Source of the DNA: Brucella pseudintermedia
GTDB lineage: Bacteria > Pseudomonadota > Alphaproteobacteria > Rhizobiales > Rhizobiaceae
Reading direction: 5' to 3' (one strand)
Length of the DNA stretch: 64,000 nucleotides
Assembly (NCBI RefSeq): GCF_042697365.1
Contig: NZ_CP137604.1
Position 1 is the stretch's first letter, and every line of letters begins with the position of its first letter. This document shows, piece after piece, positions 1-9,033 of the stretch. A program made the translations under genes and the position numbers. Under the pieces are notes generated by a model that was given only the letters and a program-made list of their open reading frames with translations, ran no database searches and had not been told where the DNA came from.

Positions 1-461
1 AACGTCTCGGGACTTACAACCAGCATGTTGCCTGTTCTCGATAGCGAGAGCTTTGCAAGCGGGTCAGGACGGATAACTTGCCCATCGCCGGTAAACGCGC
101 CGAGACCCGACGCAATCACCGTGGCACGACCATTGTACTTGTTACCATCACCGGTGGCGACAACCACGCCATTGTCGCCGACCGAGATGCTCTTCGCAGT
201 CTTCTTGAAGTGAAAAACCGGACTGAATGGCTCAATCTGCCTGAGAAGCCGTTCGACAAGCTCCGCGCCCATGATTTCGGGAAAGCCCGGTACATCGTAA
301 ATCGGCTTGTCCGCATAAAGCGCCGCGCACTGACCGCCGGGCCGATCACAGGCTTCTATGAGATGGCACTTGAAACCGAAAAGCCCAAGCTGAAAGACGG
401 AAAAGAGTGCGACGGGTCCGCTGCCGATAATGACAATATCATTTTGCGGCTCGCCTCCCAT
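1..461 (-). CDS. NAD(P)/FAD-dependent oxidoreductase, thioredoxin-reductase-like ferredoxin-NADP reductase (3' end cut by window)
   Basis: About 153 residues are visible; the C-terminal half lies beyond the window edge. The N-terminus carries the FAD-binding Rossmann motif IIGSGPVA at residues 11-18, followed near residue 44 by GGQCAALY, which is typical of the thioredoxin-reductase-like ferredoxin-NADP reductases. These use NAD(P)H and FAD to reduce a small iron-sulfur protein. The 2Fe-2S ferredoxin gene sits 23 bases upstream on the same strand, which fits a ferredoxin plus cognate reductase operon. The ATG at 461 is the only ATG in frame, with a stop six codons upstream. The CxxC of true thioredoxin reductases would lie outside the window, so that alternative cannot be excluded directly. 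Confidence 0.8.
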   Translation of the reverse strand, partial: MGGEPQNDIVIIGSGPVALFSVFQLGLFGFKCHLIEACDRPGGQCAALYADKPIYDVPGFPEIMGAELVERLLRQIEPFSPVFHFKKTAKSISVGDNGVVVATGDGNKYNGRATVIASGLGAFTGDGQVIRPDPLAKLSLSRTGNMLVVSPET

Positions 462-484
462 CGCATCCCCATTTCTTTAAAAGC

Positions 485-808
485 CTAGTTCTGGCGTTCG
501 GGCACCTGCACGACTAGCCCCTCAAGGTCGTCCGACACACGGATCTGACAGGAGAGGCGGGAGGTCGGGCGAACTTCATAGGCGAAGTCCAGCATATCTT
601 CCTCCATCGCGTCCGGCCCGCCAACGGTATCCGCCCAGTCCTCATCAACATAGACATGACAGGTCGCGCAGGCGCAAGCGCCGCCACATTCCGCATCGAT
701 GCCGGGAATGCCATTGCGAATGGCAGCCTCCATCACGCTGGACCCGTTGTCCGCCTCGACTTCTGTACGGGTCGCGCCGTCAGCAGATACGAATACGATC
801 TTCGTCAT
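485..808 (-). CDS. 2Fe-2S ferredoxin, adrenodoxin type
   Basis: This is a 107-residue soluble electron carrier. The cluster ligands are Cys41, Cys47, Cys50 and Cys87, in the CxxxxxCxxC...C pattern of vertebrate-type (adrenodoxin/ISC) ferredoxins, and the C-terminus has the family's RLSCQI segment. The reading frame is open for a further 69 codons upstream, but those residues are not ferredoxin-like. The protein family begins at the internal MTKIVFV, so I take the ATG at 808. It is followed by a reductase gene on the same strand. Expected partners are the reductase and either Fe-S cluster assembly or a monooxygenase; the sequence does not say which. Confidence 0.92.
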   Translation of the reverse strand: MTKIVFVSADGATRTEVEADNGSSVMEAAIRNGIPGIDAECGGACACATCHVYVDEDWADTVGGPDAMEEDMLDFAYEVRPTSRLSCQIRVSDDLEGLVVQVPERQN

Positions 809-1434
809 TTTAATTCCTTGAAACGCGTAAATTCGACGCGATCTTTGTCTTTGGCGTTCCCCGCCATTCCGGCATAAAACGCAAATAACCCGAAATCGCA
901 GATACGGCGTTCTGCAAACAGTTTCAACCTTGGTCGCACACTTGTCCGCAACTGCGCCAATATGCCGTGCGCCGATCGAAGATTCTTGCCTGACAAACCT
1001 GACAGTCGAGTTCACGAGCGCAAAACTCTCCTTGCCGTCAGCTCAAAGTGCATCATATGATAAAATGCAATAGTGGAGAGGAACAACGGATAGAATCCCG
1101 CGTGGACACCACTCAATCACAAGGCGCACTGCGAAAAACCCTACTCGCAAAGCGGGTAATTTTGTTAATAATTTTGCAGTGCTTCTTCGGACAGTCCCAA
1201 CGGCCCGGATCGATTTCCACAACTTGCTGGTAAATGCCAGAAGCCCGGAAATGTCGAATTTTCACGAATTGAGCCGGTTTCCGTTAACCTTGTATTTAAA
1301 GTTTTAGGGATCGGCAAAAGACGCCTATTTCCTTAACAGGCACGAGCCGATACGATGCAAAATGGCGGAGAAAGTTTTGTAACGGCTCTTTCGTGGTCCG
1401 GCCGTCACAGTAATGAGTACGAGGTAGGCAAACA
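809..1434. other. 626-base divergent intergenic region
   Basis: This region separates the leftward ferredoxin gene from the rightward coiled-coil giant and must hold both promoters. Short ORFs here have no ribosome site or protein-like composition. The visible motifs are weak: GGAAC at 1080-1084 followed after 16 bases by CGTG (one base off an EcfG box), and TTAA-N8-TTAA at 1284-1299 (a CtrA box would need N7). I see no RNA gene. Confidence 0.5.
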
Positions 1435-4400
1435 ATGGCTTCCAAATCCAAGGCACAGAAGCTCGACCTTGAGGTTGAAAAGGCACTGGAACAGGCACTC
1501 GATATCGATTTCGGTGACGACCTTGATATCGACATGGAGTTGAGTGCATTCGATGAAGGCTTCTCGGTCGATGATCTGGAGGAGCAGATCTCGCGCGCTG
1601 CTGAAGAACTGGTTGCCGAACAGAAGACCAAAACGGCTGAACCGGCGGCTGTGTCCCCGGTGGAAACGGCTGCGAAAGCCGCCACCATCACGACAGCCTC
1701 AGTGATCGCAACGCCTGCCGCGCCGCCGGTTCCACCGGTCGTAAAAGCTGCAGGACCAGTTGCGCAAACTGTGGCCAATGCCCAGCCCAAGCCCGCCAAC
1801 ACCTCGAAGACGGCAGAGCCGACGCCCGAACCGGTCAGCAAGCCAGTTTCCGCTGCGACTGTCGCGACCGCCGCCAACGTCGCCTCCTCTACCTTCACGC
1901 CGGCAAACGACGATTCCCGCACTGAAAAAGCAATAATCGCAGCTCCGCGCCGCGCGACCGAAAACTCGTCAAAGCTGTTCTGGACCACCACGGCGATCAG
2001 TGTGCTTTGGGCTGCTGGCGGCGTCGCGCTGAGCAAGGCCATCAATCCTGATGTCTTCTCGAATATGCAGGCCACCAAGGACTTCTTCACCTCGCCCGCC
2101 GGTCTCGGCGTCGTTGCGGGTGTCGCCTTGCCGGTAGCCATGTTCTGGGGATTTGCGCAGCTCGTGAAGCGTGCGCAGGAAATGCATCTGGCTGCACGCA
2201 GCATGTCGGAAGCTGCCATGCGGTTGCTCCAGCCGGAAGCGGTTTCCGGCGACCGCGTTTCGACCCTTGGACAGGCTGTGCGTCGCGAAGTCGCCGCCAT
2301 GAATGAAGGCATCGAGCGCACCCTGGCGCGGGCCGTCGAACTGGAAACGCTTGTTCAGTCGGAAGTCAACCAGCTGGAACGCGCCTATAGCGACAATGAA
2401 GTTCGCATTCGTTCGTTGGTGAGCGATCTTGGCAATGAGCGTGAAGCTGTTGTCAGTCATGCCGAGCGCGTGCGTTCTTCGATCTCCGGTGCGCACGAAC
2501 AGCTCAAGGAAGAACTATCGAGCGCTTCCAACATCATCCGCGACAACGTTCTTTCCGCCTCGCAACAGCTAAGCACCCTGCTCACCGAATCCGGCGAACG
2601 CCTGATCGGCAGCATCAATGAAAGCGGCGGCGCCATTGCCGAAGCCATTGAAACCCGGACGGGTGACATTGGCACACGCATCACGACTTCCGGTGAAGCT
2701 TTTGCCAACCTGCTCGACACGCGTATCGCGACGCTTGATGAGCAATCCCGCACAGTATCGGACCGTCTGGCCGAAGCGCTGGACGAACGGACGACCGGTA
2801 TCGCCAATCTGCTCGGCGGCGCAACGCAGTCCATGGTCAGCGAATTCGACACTCGCCTTGCCAACCTCGAAAGCACGCTTTCCGAGCGCGGCCGGTCGCT
2901 TCTGTCCGAATTTGAAGCCCGCGCGCACGCCCTTGACAGCAGCACTGAAAAACTCAATGCGGCGCTTGAAACCCGTTCTCGCCAGATTAACGAAAATCTC
3001 ATCGCACGCACCCGCGAAATCGCAGAGACCTTCTCCAGCGGTCGCGCTTCGCTGAGCACGATGATCGACGAAACCAAGACCAAGATCGGCGAAGATCTGA
3101 CATCTATCGGCGATAGCGTCGGCAACATTCTTAGCGAAAAGGCTGACGCCTTTGCGGGCAAGCTTGCTGAAAGCCGCGATGTTCTCGCTGCGTCGCTGGA
3201 AGGTGAAACTGAACGCGTTTCAGCCGTTATCCGCGGTCACGCGGACACGCTTGCGGCACGTACGAGTGACATCGAAAACGCCGTCAACGCCAGTGCCTCG
3301 GCGCTCAATTCTGTTGCCGACAATCACGCCGCAATTCTGGATGAGAGAACCCGCGCGCTACGCCAGTCGATGGAAAGTCACTCTGCGCTGCTCGATGCGA
3401 GCTTTGCAGATCACAGCCGCTCGCTCGAAGAACGCGCCACCGCGCTCCATGGCATTATCGCGGGCAACCAGGCAATGCTTGCTCAATTGATGGACGAGCG
3501 CGCAGCCGCAATGCGGGATAACTTCAATGAAAATCGCGAAGTTCTCGCCCGTACCTTCGACGAACGCGTAAACTCGCTTCAGGCACTTATCGCAGACAAT
3601 CAGGACACGCTCGCGCGTATGCTTGATGAGCGTGCCAGCAGCATGAACGCGTCCATTGGCGCCAGCCGCGACACGTTCGTCGCTGCATTGGGCGAGCATA
3701 TCCGCCTGGTCGAAGAACGCACCAGCGGCCTGCATACCGTCCTGAATGATCACAACAATGCCCTGTCCGGCATTCTTGACGGTCATGAGCGCACGATTGA
3801 AACCCGTGCCGCCGAAATCCGCTCGACGCTGAGCGAAAGCACCGCCTCCCTAAGCCAGACCCTTCAGGATCACAGCGATATTCTGGAACAGCGCACGGCC
3901 AATCTGCACAATGCAATTGCCGACAGCAGCTCCGCTATCAGCCGCGCTTTTGAAGGCCAGACCGGCATTATCGAAGAACGTACCCAGACGATGGAAAAGG
4001 CGCTCACGATCGGCGTCGACAATGTCCGTCGGGCACTGGAACAAAGCGCGGGCATCGTTGCAGGCACACTGCGTGAGAAGATCGGTGAAGCGGCAAGCAC
4101 GCTTTCGGCGGAAGCCGCCAAGGCCGGTGAAGCTCTGGATGGCTTCGGCGAAGCATTCAGCGCTCGCCTGATCGACAACCTGTCCGGCACGGAAGCCCGT
4201 CTCGGTGACCGCGCCGACGCGATTGCCGGTCGTCTTGGAGAGATCGAAAGCCGTCTGACCGGTGAGCTTGGCTCTATCGAGGCCCGCATTGCCAACACGG
4301 CCAGCAGAACAAGCGAAACGCTTGCCGGCCATAGCGAAGCCTTTGCCGCCAGCGTCGCCGACAATCTGGCCGGGACGGAGAGCCGTCTGAACGAACGCGC

Positions 4401-6297
4401 TAATGCTATCGCGAGCGGTCTTGAAGCGATCGAAAACCGCCTCACCAGCGAGCTCGGCGCGATTGAGGCCCGTATCGCAGACACGGCGTCCAAAACAAGC
4501 GAAACGCTCGCAGGTCACAGCGAATCCTTCTCGGCCAGCGTCGCCGATAATCTCGCCGGCACCGAAACCCGTCTTGCGGAACGCGCCGATGCAATCGCTA
4601 CCCGTCTGGGTGACATCGGCTCGCGTATCACGATGGAACTCGGCTCCGTCGAGGCACGAATCGCACAGGTGACCGATACAACTGCGGTTACGCTGGAGGA
4701 ACGCACACGCGAGCTCAATGCCGTTCTTGCTGCCCGTTCGCAGGAAATCACTAAAATCCTCAACGATACAGCAGAGCCGCTTGTACAGCGACTGGCCGAT
4801 AGCGGTCGCGGGCTGGCGCAACAGCTTGAAGAAGCTACCCATGCCGCAACCGACAGACTTCGTTCGGAAAATGCCGCTCTGGTCAATGCACTTGCAAGCC
4901 GGACTGCGGAAACGATTGCGGCTGTCCAGCAAGCCAAAACCGGGCTTTCCGATAATGTCAGCGAGCTGATCGACCGTCTTGCCGCATCGAACGGCGAATT
5001 GGGCAAACTGATCGACGCGGCAACGCGCAATCTTACCGACATCGATGGTCGCCTTGTCGACACAACATCGAGCTTTGTTGAGAACACCAACCGCGCCGCG
5101 CAGATGTTCCAGGCTTCCACGGGCCTGATCGACGGCAATATCGGTACTTTGCGGGCAATATCCGACAGTACATTGTCGCAGATTGCAGACATCGCCGACC
5201 GCTTCGAAGAGCATGGAAAAGTTCTCTCCTCAGCTTCCGAAATGATCAGTTCGGCTCAGAACGGTCTCGTCAGCACGCTTGAAGATCGCCATCAGGCACT
5301 CGACAAGCTGGCATCCGGCCTGGTCGAGAAGTCAGAAGGCGTGGAAAAGCTCATGCACTCCTTTGAAGAGCTGGTGACCTCTGCATTCCAGCGCGCCGAG
5401 GGCCAGACCCGCTCTTCTGCCGAAAAGATGCGCGAAAGCGTTTCGGAAATTGTCGAACAGGCTGCACAGAAATTCTCCGCAGCAACCGACGATATCCGTC
5501 GCACCGCAAGCGAAATCCGCAGCGAGCTCAACATGACCCGTGGCGAACTGAAGCGTGGTGTTCTGGACATGCCTGCTGAGGCAAAGGAAACAACGACAGC
5601 AATGCGCAAGGCCGTGAGCGAGCAGATCAATGCGCTCAAGGAACTGGCCGAAATCGTCAACAAGTCCGGTCGCCTGGTAGATGTCGGTGAAAGCCGCGCG
5701 GACCGTCCGGTCGTGCGCCCTGCTCCGTCCGCAACTCGTCCGGCTCCCGTTCAGGCGCCGGTGGCTCAGGCTGACATTGCTGTCCGCCAACGCGTCGCCG
5801 ACGCGCCAAAGGCACAGCCCGCATCACCGGTAGCTGCGCAACCAGAAAAGCCGCGTGGCTGGGTATCCGATCTTCTTGCTCGCGCATCCCGTGAGGAAGA
5901 AGAAGCCGCGCAGCCCAAGGCACAGCCCACCGCAACGCCTCGTTCGCCAAGTCATGTCGTTGAATCACTGAACTCGCTGTCGGTGGACATTGCCCGCGCT
6001 ATCGACCATGAAGCTTCTGTGGAACTGTGGGACCGCTACCGCCGCGGCGAACGGAACGTCTTCACCCGTCGCCTTTATACGCTGAAAGGTCAGCAGACCT
6101 TTGACGATATCAAGCGCAAATACCAGACGGACGGCGAATTCCGTCGCGCTGTGGATCGCTATATGGACGACTTCCAGCGTCTTCTCGAAGATGTCGCCCG
6201 CAACGACCGTGACAATATGGTAACGCGGACCTATCTCACATCGGATACCGGCAAGGTCTACACCATGCTTGCCCATGCTAGCGGACGCCTCCGCTAA
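1435..6297 (+). CDS. Giant membrane-anchored coiled-coil protein, growth pole ring (GPR/RgsE)-like
   Basis: This 1620-residue protein has an acidic and then Ala/Pro/Thr-rich N-terminal region. Two hydrophobic segments follow, near residues 181-201 and 220-241. From about 260 to 1420 it is a very long helical, Ala/Glu/Arg/Ser-rich region of the type databases call apolipoprotein-like. A Pro/Ala linker precedes a compact conserved C-terminal domain at about 1503-1620. The same architecture is seen in the Agrobacterium growth pole ring protein and Sinorhizobium RgsE, which organise unipolar growth; that equivalence is inferred from architecture. At 1620 residues it is shorter than the roughly 2100-residue Agrobacterium protein. 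The rod contains regular 22/29-residue modules (636-853) and three tandem 62-residue repeats (903-1088). The gene stands alone and ends in a good terminator. Confidence 0.8.
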   Translation: MASKSKAQKLDLEVEKALEQALDIDFGDDLDIDMELSAFDEGFSVDDLEEQISRAAEELVAEQKTKTAEPAAVSPVETAAKAATITTASVIATPAAPPVPPVVKAAGPVAQTVANAQPKPANTSKTAEPTPEPVSKPVSAATVATAANVASSTFTPANDDSRTEKAIIAAPRRATENSSKLFWTTTAISVLWAAGGVALSKAINPDVFSNMQATKDFFTSPAGLGVVAGVALPVAMFWGFAQLVKRAQEMHLAARSMSEAAMRLLQPEAVSGDRVSTLGQAVRREVAAMNEGIERTLARAVELETLVQSEVNQLERAYSDNEVRIRSLVSDLGNEREAVVSHAERVRSSISGAHEQLKEELSSASNIIRDNVLSASQQLSTLLTESGERLIGSINESGGAIAEAIETRTGDIGTRITTSGEAFANLLDTRIATLDEQSRTVSDRLAEALDERTTGIANLLGGATQSMVSEFDTRLANLESTLSERGRSLLSEFEARAHALDSSTEKLNAALETRSRQINENLIARTREIAETFSSGRASLSTMIDETKTKIGEDLTSIGDSVGNILSEKADAFAGKLAESRDVLAASLEGETERVSAVIRGHADTLAARTSDIENAVNASASALNSVADNHAAILDERTRALRQSMESHSALLDASFADHSRSLEERATALHGIIAGNQAMLAQLMDERAAAMRDNFNENREVLARTFDERVNSLQALIADNQDTLARMLDERASSMNASIGASRDTFVAALGEHIRLVEERTSGLHTVLNDHNNALSGILDGHERTIETRAAEIRSTLSESTASLSQTLQDHSDILEQRTANLHNAIADSSSAISRAFEGQTGIIEERTQTMEKALTIGVDNVRRALEQSAGIVAGTLREKIGEAASTLSAEAAKAGEALDGFGEAFSARLIDNLSGTEARLGDRADAIAGRLGEIESRLTGELGSIEARIANTASRTSETLAGHSEAFAASVADNLAGTESRLNERANAIASGLEAIENRLTSELGAIEARIADTASKTSETLAGHSESFSASVADNLAGTETRLAERADAIATRLGDIGSRITMELGSVEARIAQVTDTTAVTLEERTRELNAVLAARSQEITKILNDTAEPLVQRLADSGRGLAQQLEEATHAATDRLRSENAALVNALASRTAETIAAVQQAKTGLSDNVSELIDRLAASNGELGKLIDAATRNLTDIDGRLVDTTSSFVENTNRAAQMFQASTGLIDGNIGTLRAISDSTLSQIADIADRFEEHGKVLSSASEMISSAQNGLVSTLEDRHQALDKLASGLVEKSEGVEKLMHSFEELVTSAFQRAEGQTRSSAEKMRESVSEIVEQAAQKFSAATDDIRRTASEIRSELNMTRGELKRGVLDMPAEAKETTTAMRKAVSEQINALKELAEIVNKSGRLVDVGESRADRPVVRPAPSATRPAPVQAPVAQADIAVRQRVADAPKAQPASPVAAQPEKPRGWVSDLLARASREEEEAAQPKAQPTATPRSPSHVVESLNSLSVDIARAIDHEASVELWDRYRRGERNVFTRRLYTLKGQQTFDDIKRKYQTDGEFRRAVDRYMDDFQRLLEDVARNDRDNMVTRTYLTSDTGKVYTMLAHASGRLR
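4141..4698 (+). repeat. Three tandem 186-bp repeats inside the coiled-coil gene
   Basis: The unit starts with G(F/H)(G/S)EAF or ESF and carries DNL(S/A)GTE and GxIEARIA or GSVEARIA. It recurs at 4141, 4327 and 4513, exactly 186 bases (62 codons) apart. The copies are clearly similar but have diverged at many positions, so this is an old in-frame duplication that still encodes rod structure. Confidence 0.85.
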
Positions 6298-6310
6298 AAC
6301 AGCAATCAGG

Positions 6311-6340
6311 AAAACGCGGCTTTCGGGCCGCGTTTTTGTT
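6311..6340 (+). terminator. Rho-independent terminator of the coiled-coil gene
   Basis: The stem AACGCGGC/GCCGCGTT (6313-6320 with 6327-6334) encloses a 6-base loop and runs into a T-rich tract. It lies 15 bases after the stop codon. Confidence 0.85.
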
Positions 6341-6383
6341 TGTGTGCCATAAACCGATAAGCAGGCTACGCCAATTAATAGAA

Positions 6384-6410
6384 GAGAGCCGGCGCTTGCC
6401 GCCGGCCCTC
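6384..6410 (-). terminator. GC-rich hairpin, probable end of the mla operon
   Basis: The inverted repeat GCCGGCG/CGCCGGC (6388-6394 with 6400-6406) lies just beyond the lipoprotein stop codon of the leftward operon. The T-tract on the minus strand is poor, so it may act as a weak terminator or 3' stabiliser. Confidence 0.45.
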
Positions 6411-6432
6411 CTATGAAACAAATTTCTTGGCT

Positions 6433-7062
6433 TCAGAGCGTCGTTACCGTCCAGGTCACGATTTCGCTGGCGATCCGTTCGAAGGCCGCATCAAGCGCCT
6501 TCACATAGGCCGCATTCGTCGCCCCGCCGACGGGAATGACCGTACGGAAAACACGGGTTGCACGAACTTCACCGTTCTTATCGTTCATCAGCCTCACGGC
6601 CAGCTCGACAACTGCTAGCTTCGGCGAGGCATAGGCCTGAATGCCGAACATTCGAAGGTCAGTCAGTATCTGATAGTTGATCGCCAGCCCGTCTCCTGGA
6701 CGGCCAATTCCGCCGAACGCGCCCGTATTCTCATAGGCTTGCACCAGCCGGGACTGCACGATGTTTGTCAGCCTGTCTCCCCATTGTGCTCCCTTCAGAT
6801 ACTCTATGGAACCCGGTGCAGAACTGACAACGATATTCTCGCTATCAAGTGCCTTGAGCGCTGTTGGGGTCGGAACCAGCAATTGGATGTTCTTGCGGCT
6901 CGGCGAAGTCACATTGGGTTGGGGTGCCGACAGATTGAACGTGTCGAGCGGCGTTGTCGTTCCGCAGCCGGAAAGCAGCAAACCGAAAAGGATAGACACT
7001 GAAGCTGTACGACGAAGAGCACGACGTGATTTCATATCAATAAGACCGGCTTTGGAAATCAA
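6433..7062 (-). CDS. ABC-transport auxiliary lipoprotein (PqiC/ABC_trans_aux-like) of an Mla-type system
   Basis: This is an outer-envelope lipoprotein with a signal sequence ending in the lipobox LLSGC. The mature part resembles the ABC-type transport auxiliary lipoprotein family that accompanies MCE/Mla transporters. The start is a choice. TTG at 7062 overlaps the stop codon of the MCE gene (TTGA) and has a strong GGGAGG eight bases upstream. The ATG at 7035 has no clear ribosome site. I therefore prefer the TTG (209 residues), with the ATG form (200 residues) as the alternative; either leaves the signal peptide intact. It is the last gene of the permease-ATPase-MCE-lipoprotein operon and probably works at the periplasmic or outer-membrane end of lipid transfer. 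Confidence 0.82.
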   Translation of the reverse strand: MISKAGLIDMKSRRALRRTASVSILFGLLLSGCGTTTPLDTFNLSAPQPNVTSPSRKNIQLLVPTPTALKALDSENIVVSSAPGSIEYLKGAQWGDRLTNIVQSRLVQAYENTGAFGGIGRPGDGLAINYQILTDLRMFGIQAYASPKLAVVELAVRLMNDKNGEVRATRVFRTVIPVGGATNAAYVKALDAAFERIASEIVTWTVTTL

Positions 7063-8054
7063 TGACGCGTCCTCCCGTCATACCGAGGTACATTTCCCTG
7101 ACCGCCAAAGATAAGACGCTGAGGATTGCGCTCAAGATCGGTGATGGCTTGTTCTATGCGCTGAATGGAACGGCGGCTGTCCACGACGACCGATTGCACG
7201 TCACGCAGTCCCTGTCCGGAAAAACGTTGAAGGTTGTCCGCGATAGGTCCCAGCCGTTTGTCCAGATTGTCCGAGGTCTGTCGGATGGATTCCAGCGTTG
7301 CCTTCGCTTGTGCGACGACACCATCCTTGTCGTCGCTCGACAAAAGCTTGTCAGTCTTGGCCAGAATGGCGTCGACGCGCACAGACGCAGCGTTCAAGCG
7401 AGCCATCATGTCCTTGGCGTCTGTAACGATCTGACTGATATTTCCCGTATTCTCACCAAGCTCCTGAATGATATCCGCATTCTTCGCCAGAGCGTCGGTG
7501 AATGTCTTCGTGTTGTTGATCGTATCCGTAAGCGGCCCGCGGGCATCCTTCACAAAACCTTCCAACTGTCCCAACACGGAATTCGCTCTTGCCGCGATGT
7601 CCTGTGCCGTGGCGAGAAGATTGTTGATCGAGGATGGATCGGCGTCGATACGGGCAACCGTCTCGCCCTTCTCGGCTTCTGTCAGCAGATTGGGTTCATC
7701 GAGACGACCGCCCTTCAACTCGATATAAGCCAGTCCCGTCAGCCCCTGGAACCCAAGGGTAGCCGTAGTCGAGCGGGTAATCGGCGTTGTCGCGTTGACC
7801 CGCGTTTTAACAATCACCATTTCGGGATTGGTGGGATCGAGATGCAGTGCCCGAACATCACCAACCTTGATACCGTTGAACAGGACCTGACTTCCAATTG
7901 AAAGGCCGGTAACGGAGCCCGGAATACGAACATCGAGTTCCAGAGAATCGCGTGCTTCTCCGAAACGGGCAATCCAGAACACGAAAGCGAAAGCCAATAG
8001 GCTGACCATAAGCGTGAACACACCCACCAGTACGTAATTGGCTTTAGTTTCCAT
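7059..8054 (-). CDS. mlaD: MlaD family MCE-domain protein
   Basis: The protein has 331 residues, with one N-terminal membrane anchor (about residues 9-28) and an MCE domain at about 38-118 containing the family-typical IGSQVLFNGIKVG stretch. A long periplasmic helical tail rich in Thr, Asn and Asp follows. MlaD-type proteins form hexameric lipid-binding rings on the periplasmic face of an MlaFE-type ABC transporter and move phospholipids between membranes. Its ATPase lies upstream, its lipoprotein overlaps its stop codon, and the permease is two genes upstream. The tail is much longer than in E. coli MlaD (about 180 residues in total), as is usual in alphaproteobacteria. Confidence 0.9.
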   Translation of the reverse strand: METKANYVLVGVFTLMVSLLAFAFVFWIARFGEARDSLELDVRIPGSVTGLSIGSQVLFNGIKVGDVRALHLDPTNPEMVIVKTRVNATTPITRSTTATLGFQGLTGLAYIELKGGRLDEPNLLTEAEKGETVARIDADPSSINNLLATAQDIAARANSVLGQLEGFVKDARGPLTDTINNTKTFTDALAKNADIIQELGENTGNISQIVTDAKDMMARLNAASVRVDAILAKTDKLLSSDDKDGVVAQAKATLESIRQTSDNLDKRLGPIADNLQRFSGQGLRDVQSVVVDSRRSIQRIEQAITDLERNPQRLIFGGQGNVPRYDGRTRH

Positions 8055-8057
8055 ATT

Positions 8058-8921
8058 TTATCCAGTCTGCAAGCGGCTGCCAGGCCGCCGTCTCGTTGGC
8101 GCCGACGGATCGATCTGGCGCGCGCGCTTGCCCCGAAAATAGGATTTAACCCACGGATCGTCCACCGTCAGCATGTCTTCAATGGTGCCACTGACGAGCA
8201 CTTTCTTGCCCCCAAGAACAGCAATCCGGTCGCAAATCGCAAAAAGGCTGTCGAGATCATGGGTGACCATATAAACGGTCAGCCCCATCGTATCCCGCAG
8301 ATTGGCAATCAGGTCATCGAAATCGGCCGCTCCAATGGGATCGAGTCCGGAGGTCGGTTCATCAAGAAAGAGAATGTCGGGGTCCAAGGCCAGCGCACGT
8401 GCCAGCGCAGCGCGTTTGATCATGCCGCCGGAAAGTTCGGACGGAAACTTTTCTGCCGTGTCCGGCTTCAGGCCAACCAAGTCGATCTTCAATCGCGCCA
8501 GCTCGTCCATCAGCTTCGGAGAAAGATCGAGATATTCGCGCATCGGAACCTGAATATTTTCAAGAACATTCAATGCGGAAAACAACGCCCCATGCTGAAA
8601 TAGAACGCCCATACGCATATCAATGGACATCTTTTCCAGCTCGTTCAACTGATCGATATTGCGACCCAATATCTCGATCTCGCCGGATTGCTTTTTATTG
8701 AGACCAAGAATGGTTCGCATCAGAACGGACTTACCCGAACCGGAAGGACCGATAAAACCGAGAACCTCCCCCCTGTAAATCTCAAGGGATAATTTATCGA
8801 GCACCGTTTGACGTCCGAACGAAACCGTCACGTCGCGCACCGAGATCATCGGCACGGTCGTCTGGCGAATATCTTCATCCTGCGGTTGCGACCCGTGGTC
8901 GATGCCGTTCTCCATAATCAT
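8058..8921 (-). CDS. mlaF: ABC transporter ATP-binding protein, MlaF type
   Basis: This 287-residue ATPase has Walker A GPSGSGKS at residues 58-65, an LSGGM signature, Walker B ILFLDEP, and a closing H-loop in MVTHDLDSL. The sequence around MRMGVLFQHGALFSALNV is characteristic of the MlaF/Ttg2A lipid-transport branch. It ends three bases before the MCE gene and lies 112 bases after the permease gene. The ATG at 8921 is followed two codons later by another ATG, so the start may be two residues shorter. It should power retrograde or anterograde phospholipid transport together with its neighbours. Confidence 0.92.
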   Translation of the reverse strand: MIMENGIDHGSQPQDEDIRQTTVPMISVRDVTVSFGRQTVLDKLSLEIYRGEVLGFIGPSGSGKSVLMRTILGLNKKQSGEIEILGRNIDQLNELEKMSIDMRMGVLFQHGALFSALNVLENIQVPMREYLDLSPKLMDELARLKIDLVGLKPDTAEKFPSELSGGMIKRAALARALALDPDILFLDEPTSGLDPIGAADFDDLIANLRDTMGLTVYMVTHDLDSLFAICDRIAVLGGKKVLVSGTIEDMLTVDDPWVKSYFRGKRARQIDPSAPTRRRPGSRLQTG

Positions 8922-9033
8922 CCTTTAGCTGAGCTTGGCTTCAGACAGAACCTTTGAACACGATCGAGGGGTCAATTTTCTGTGCAACTGTGTCCCAAAG
9001 AGCCCATTAAAAACAAAGAACAATAAGCTGCAT

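Noticed and set aside
1080..1104. EcfG-like GGAAC-N16-CGTG
   Set aside because: One base off in the -10 element and more than 330 bases from the nearest start codon, so it is not called as a promoter.
1284..1299. CtrA-like box TTAA-N8-TTAA upstream of the growth-pole gene
   Set aside because: CtrA sites need a 7-base spacer; with 8 this is not convincing, though cell-cycle control of this gene would make sense.
3850..5214. 454-codon minus-strand frame inside the coiled-coil gene
   Set aside because: It is Cys/Gly/Phe-rich shadow of the repetitive rod; there is no ribosome site and no recognisable protein.
6938..6963. Minus-strand GGAAC-N17-CGTT
   Set aside because: It lies inside the coding sequence of the Mla lipoprotein and would drive no complete gene; it is probably chance.
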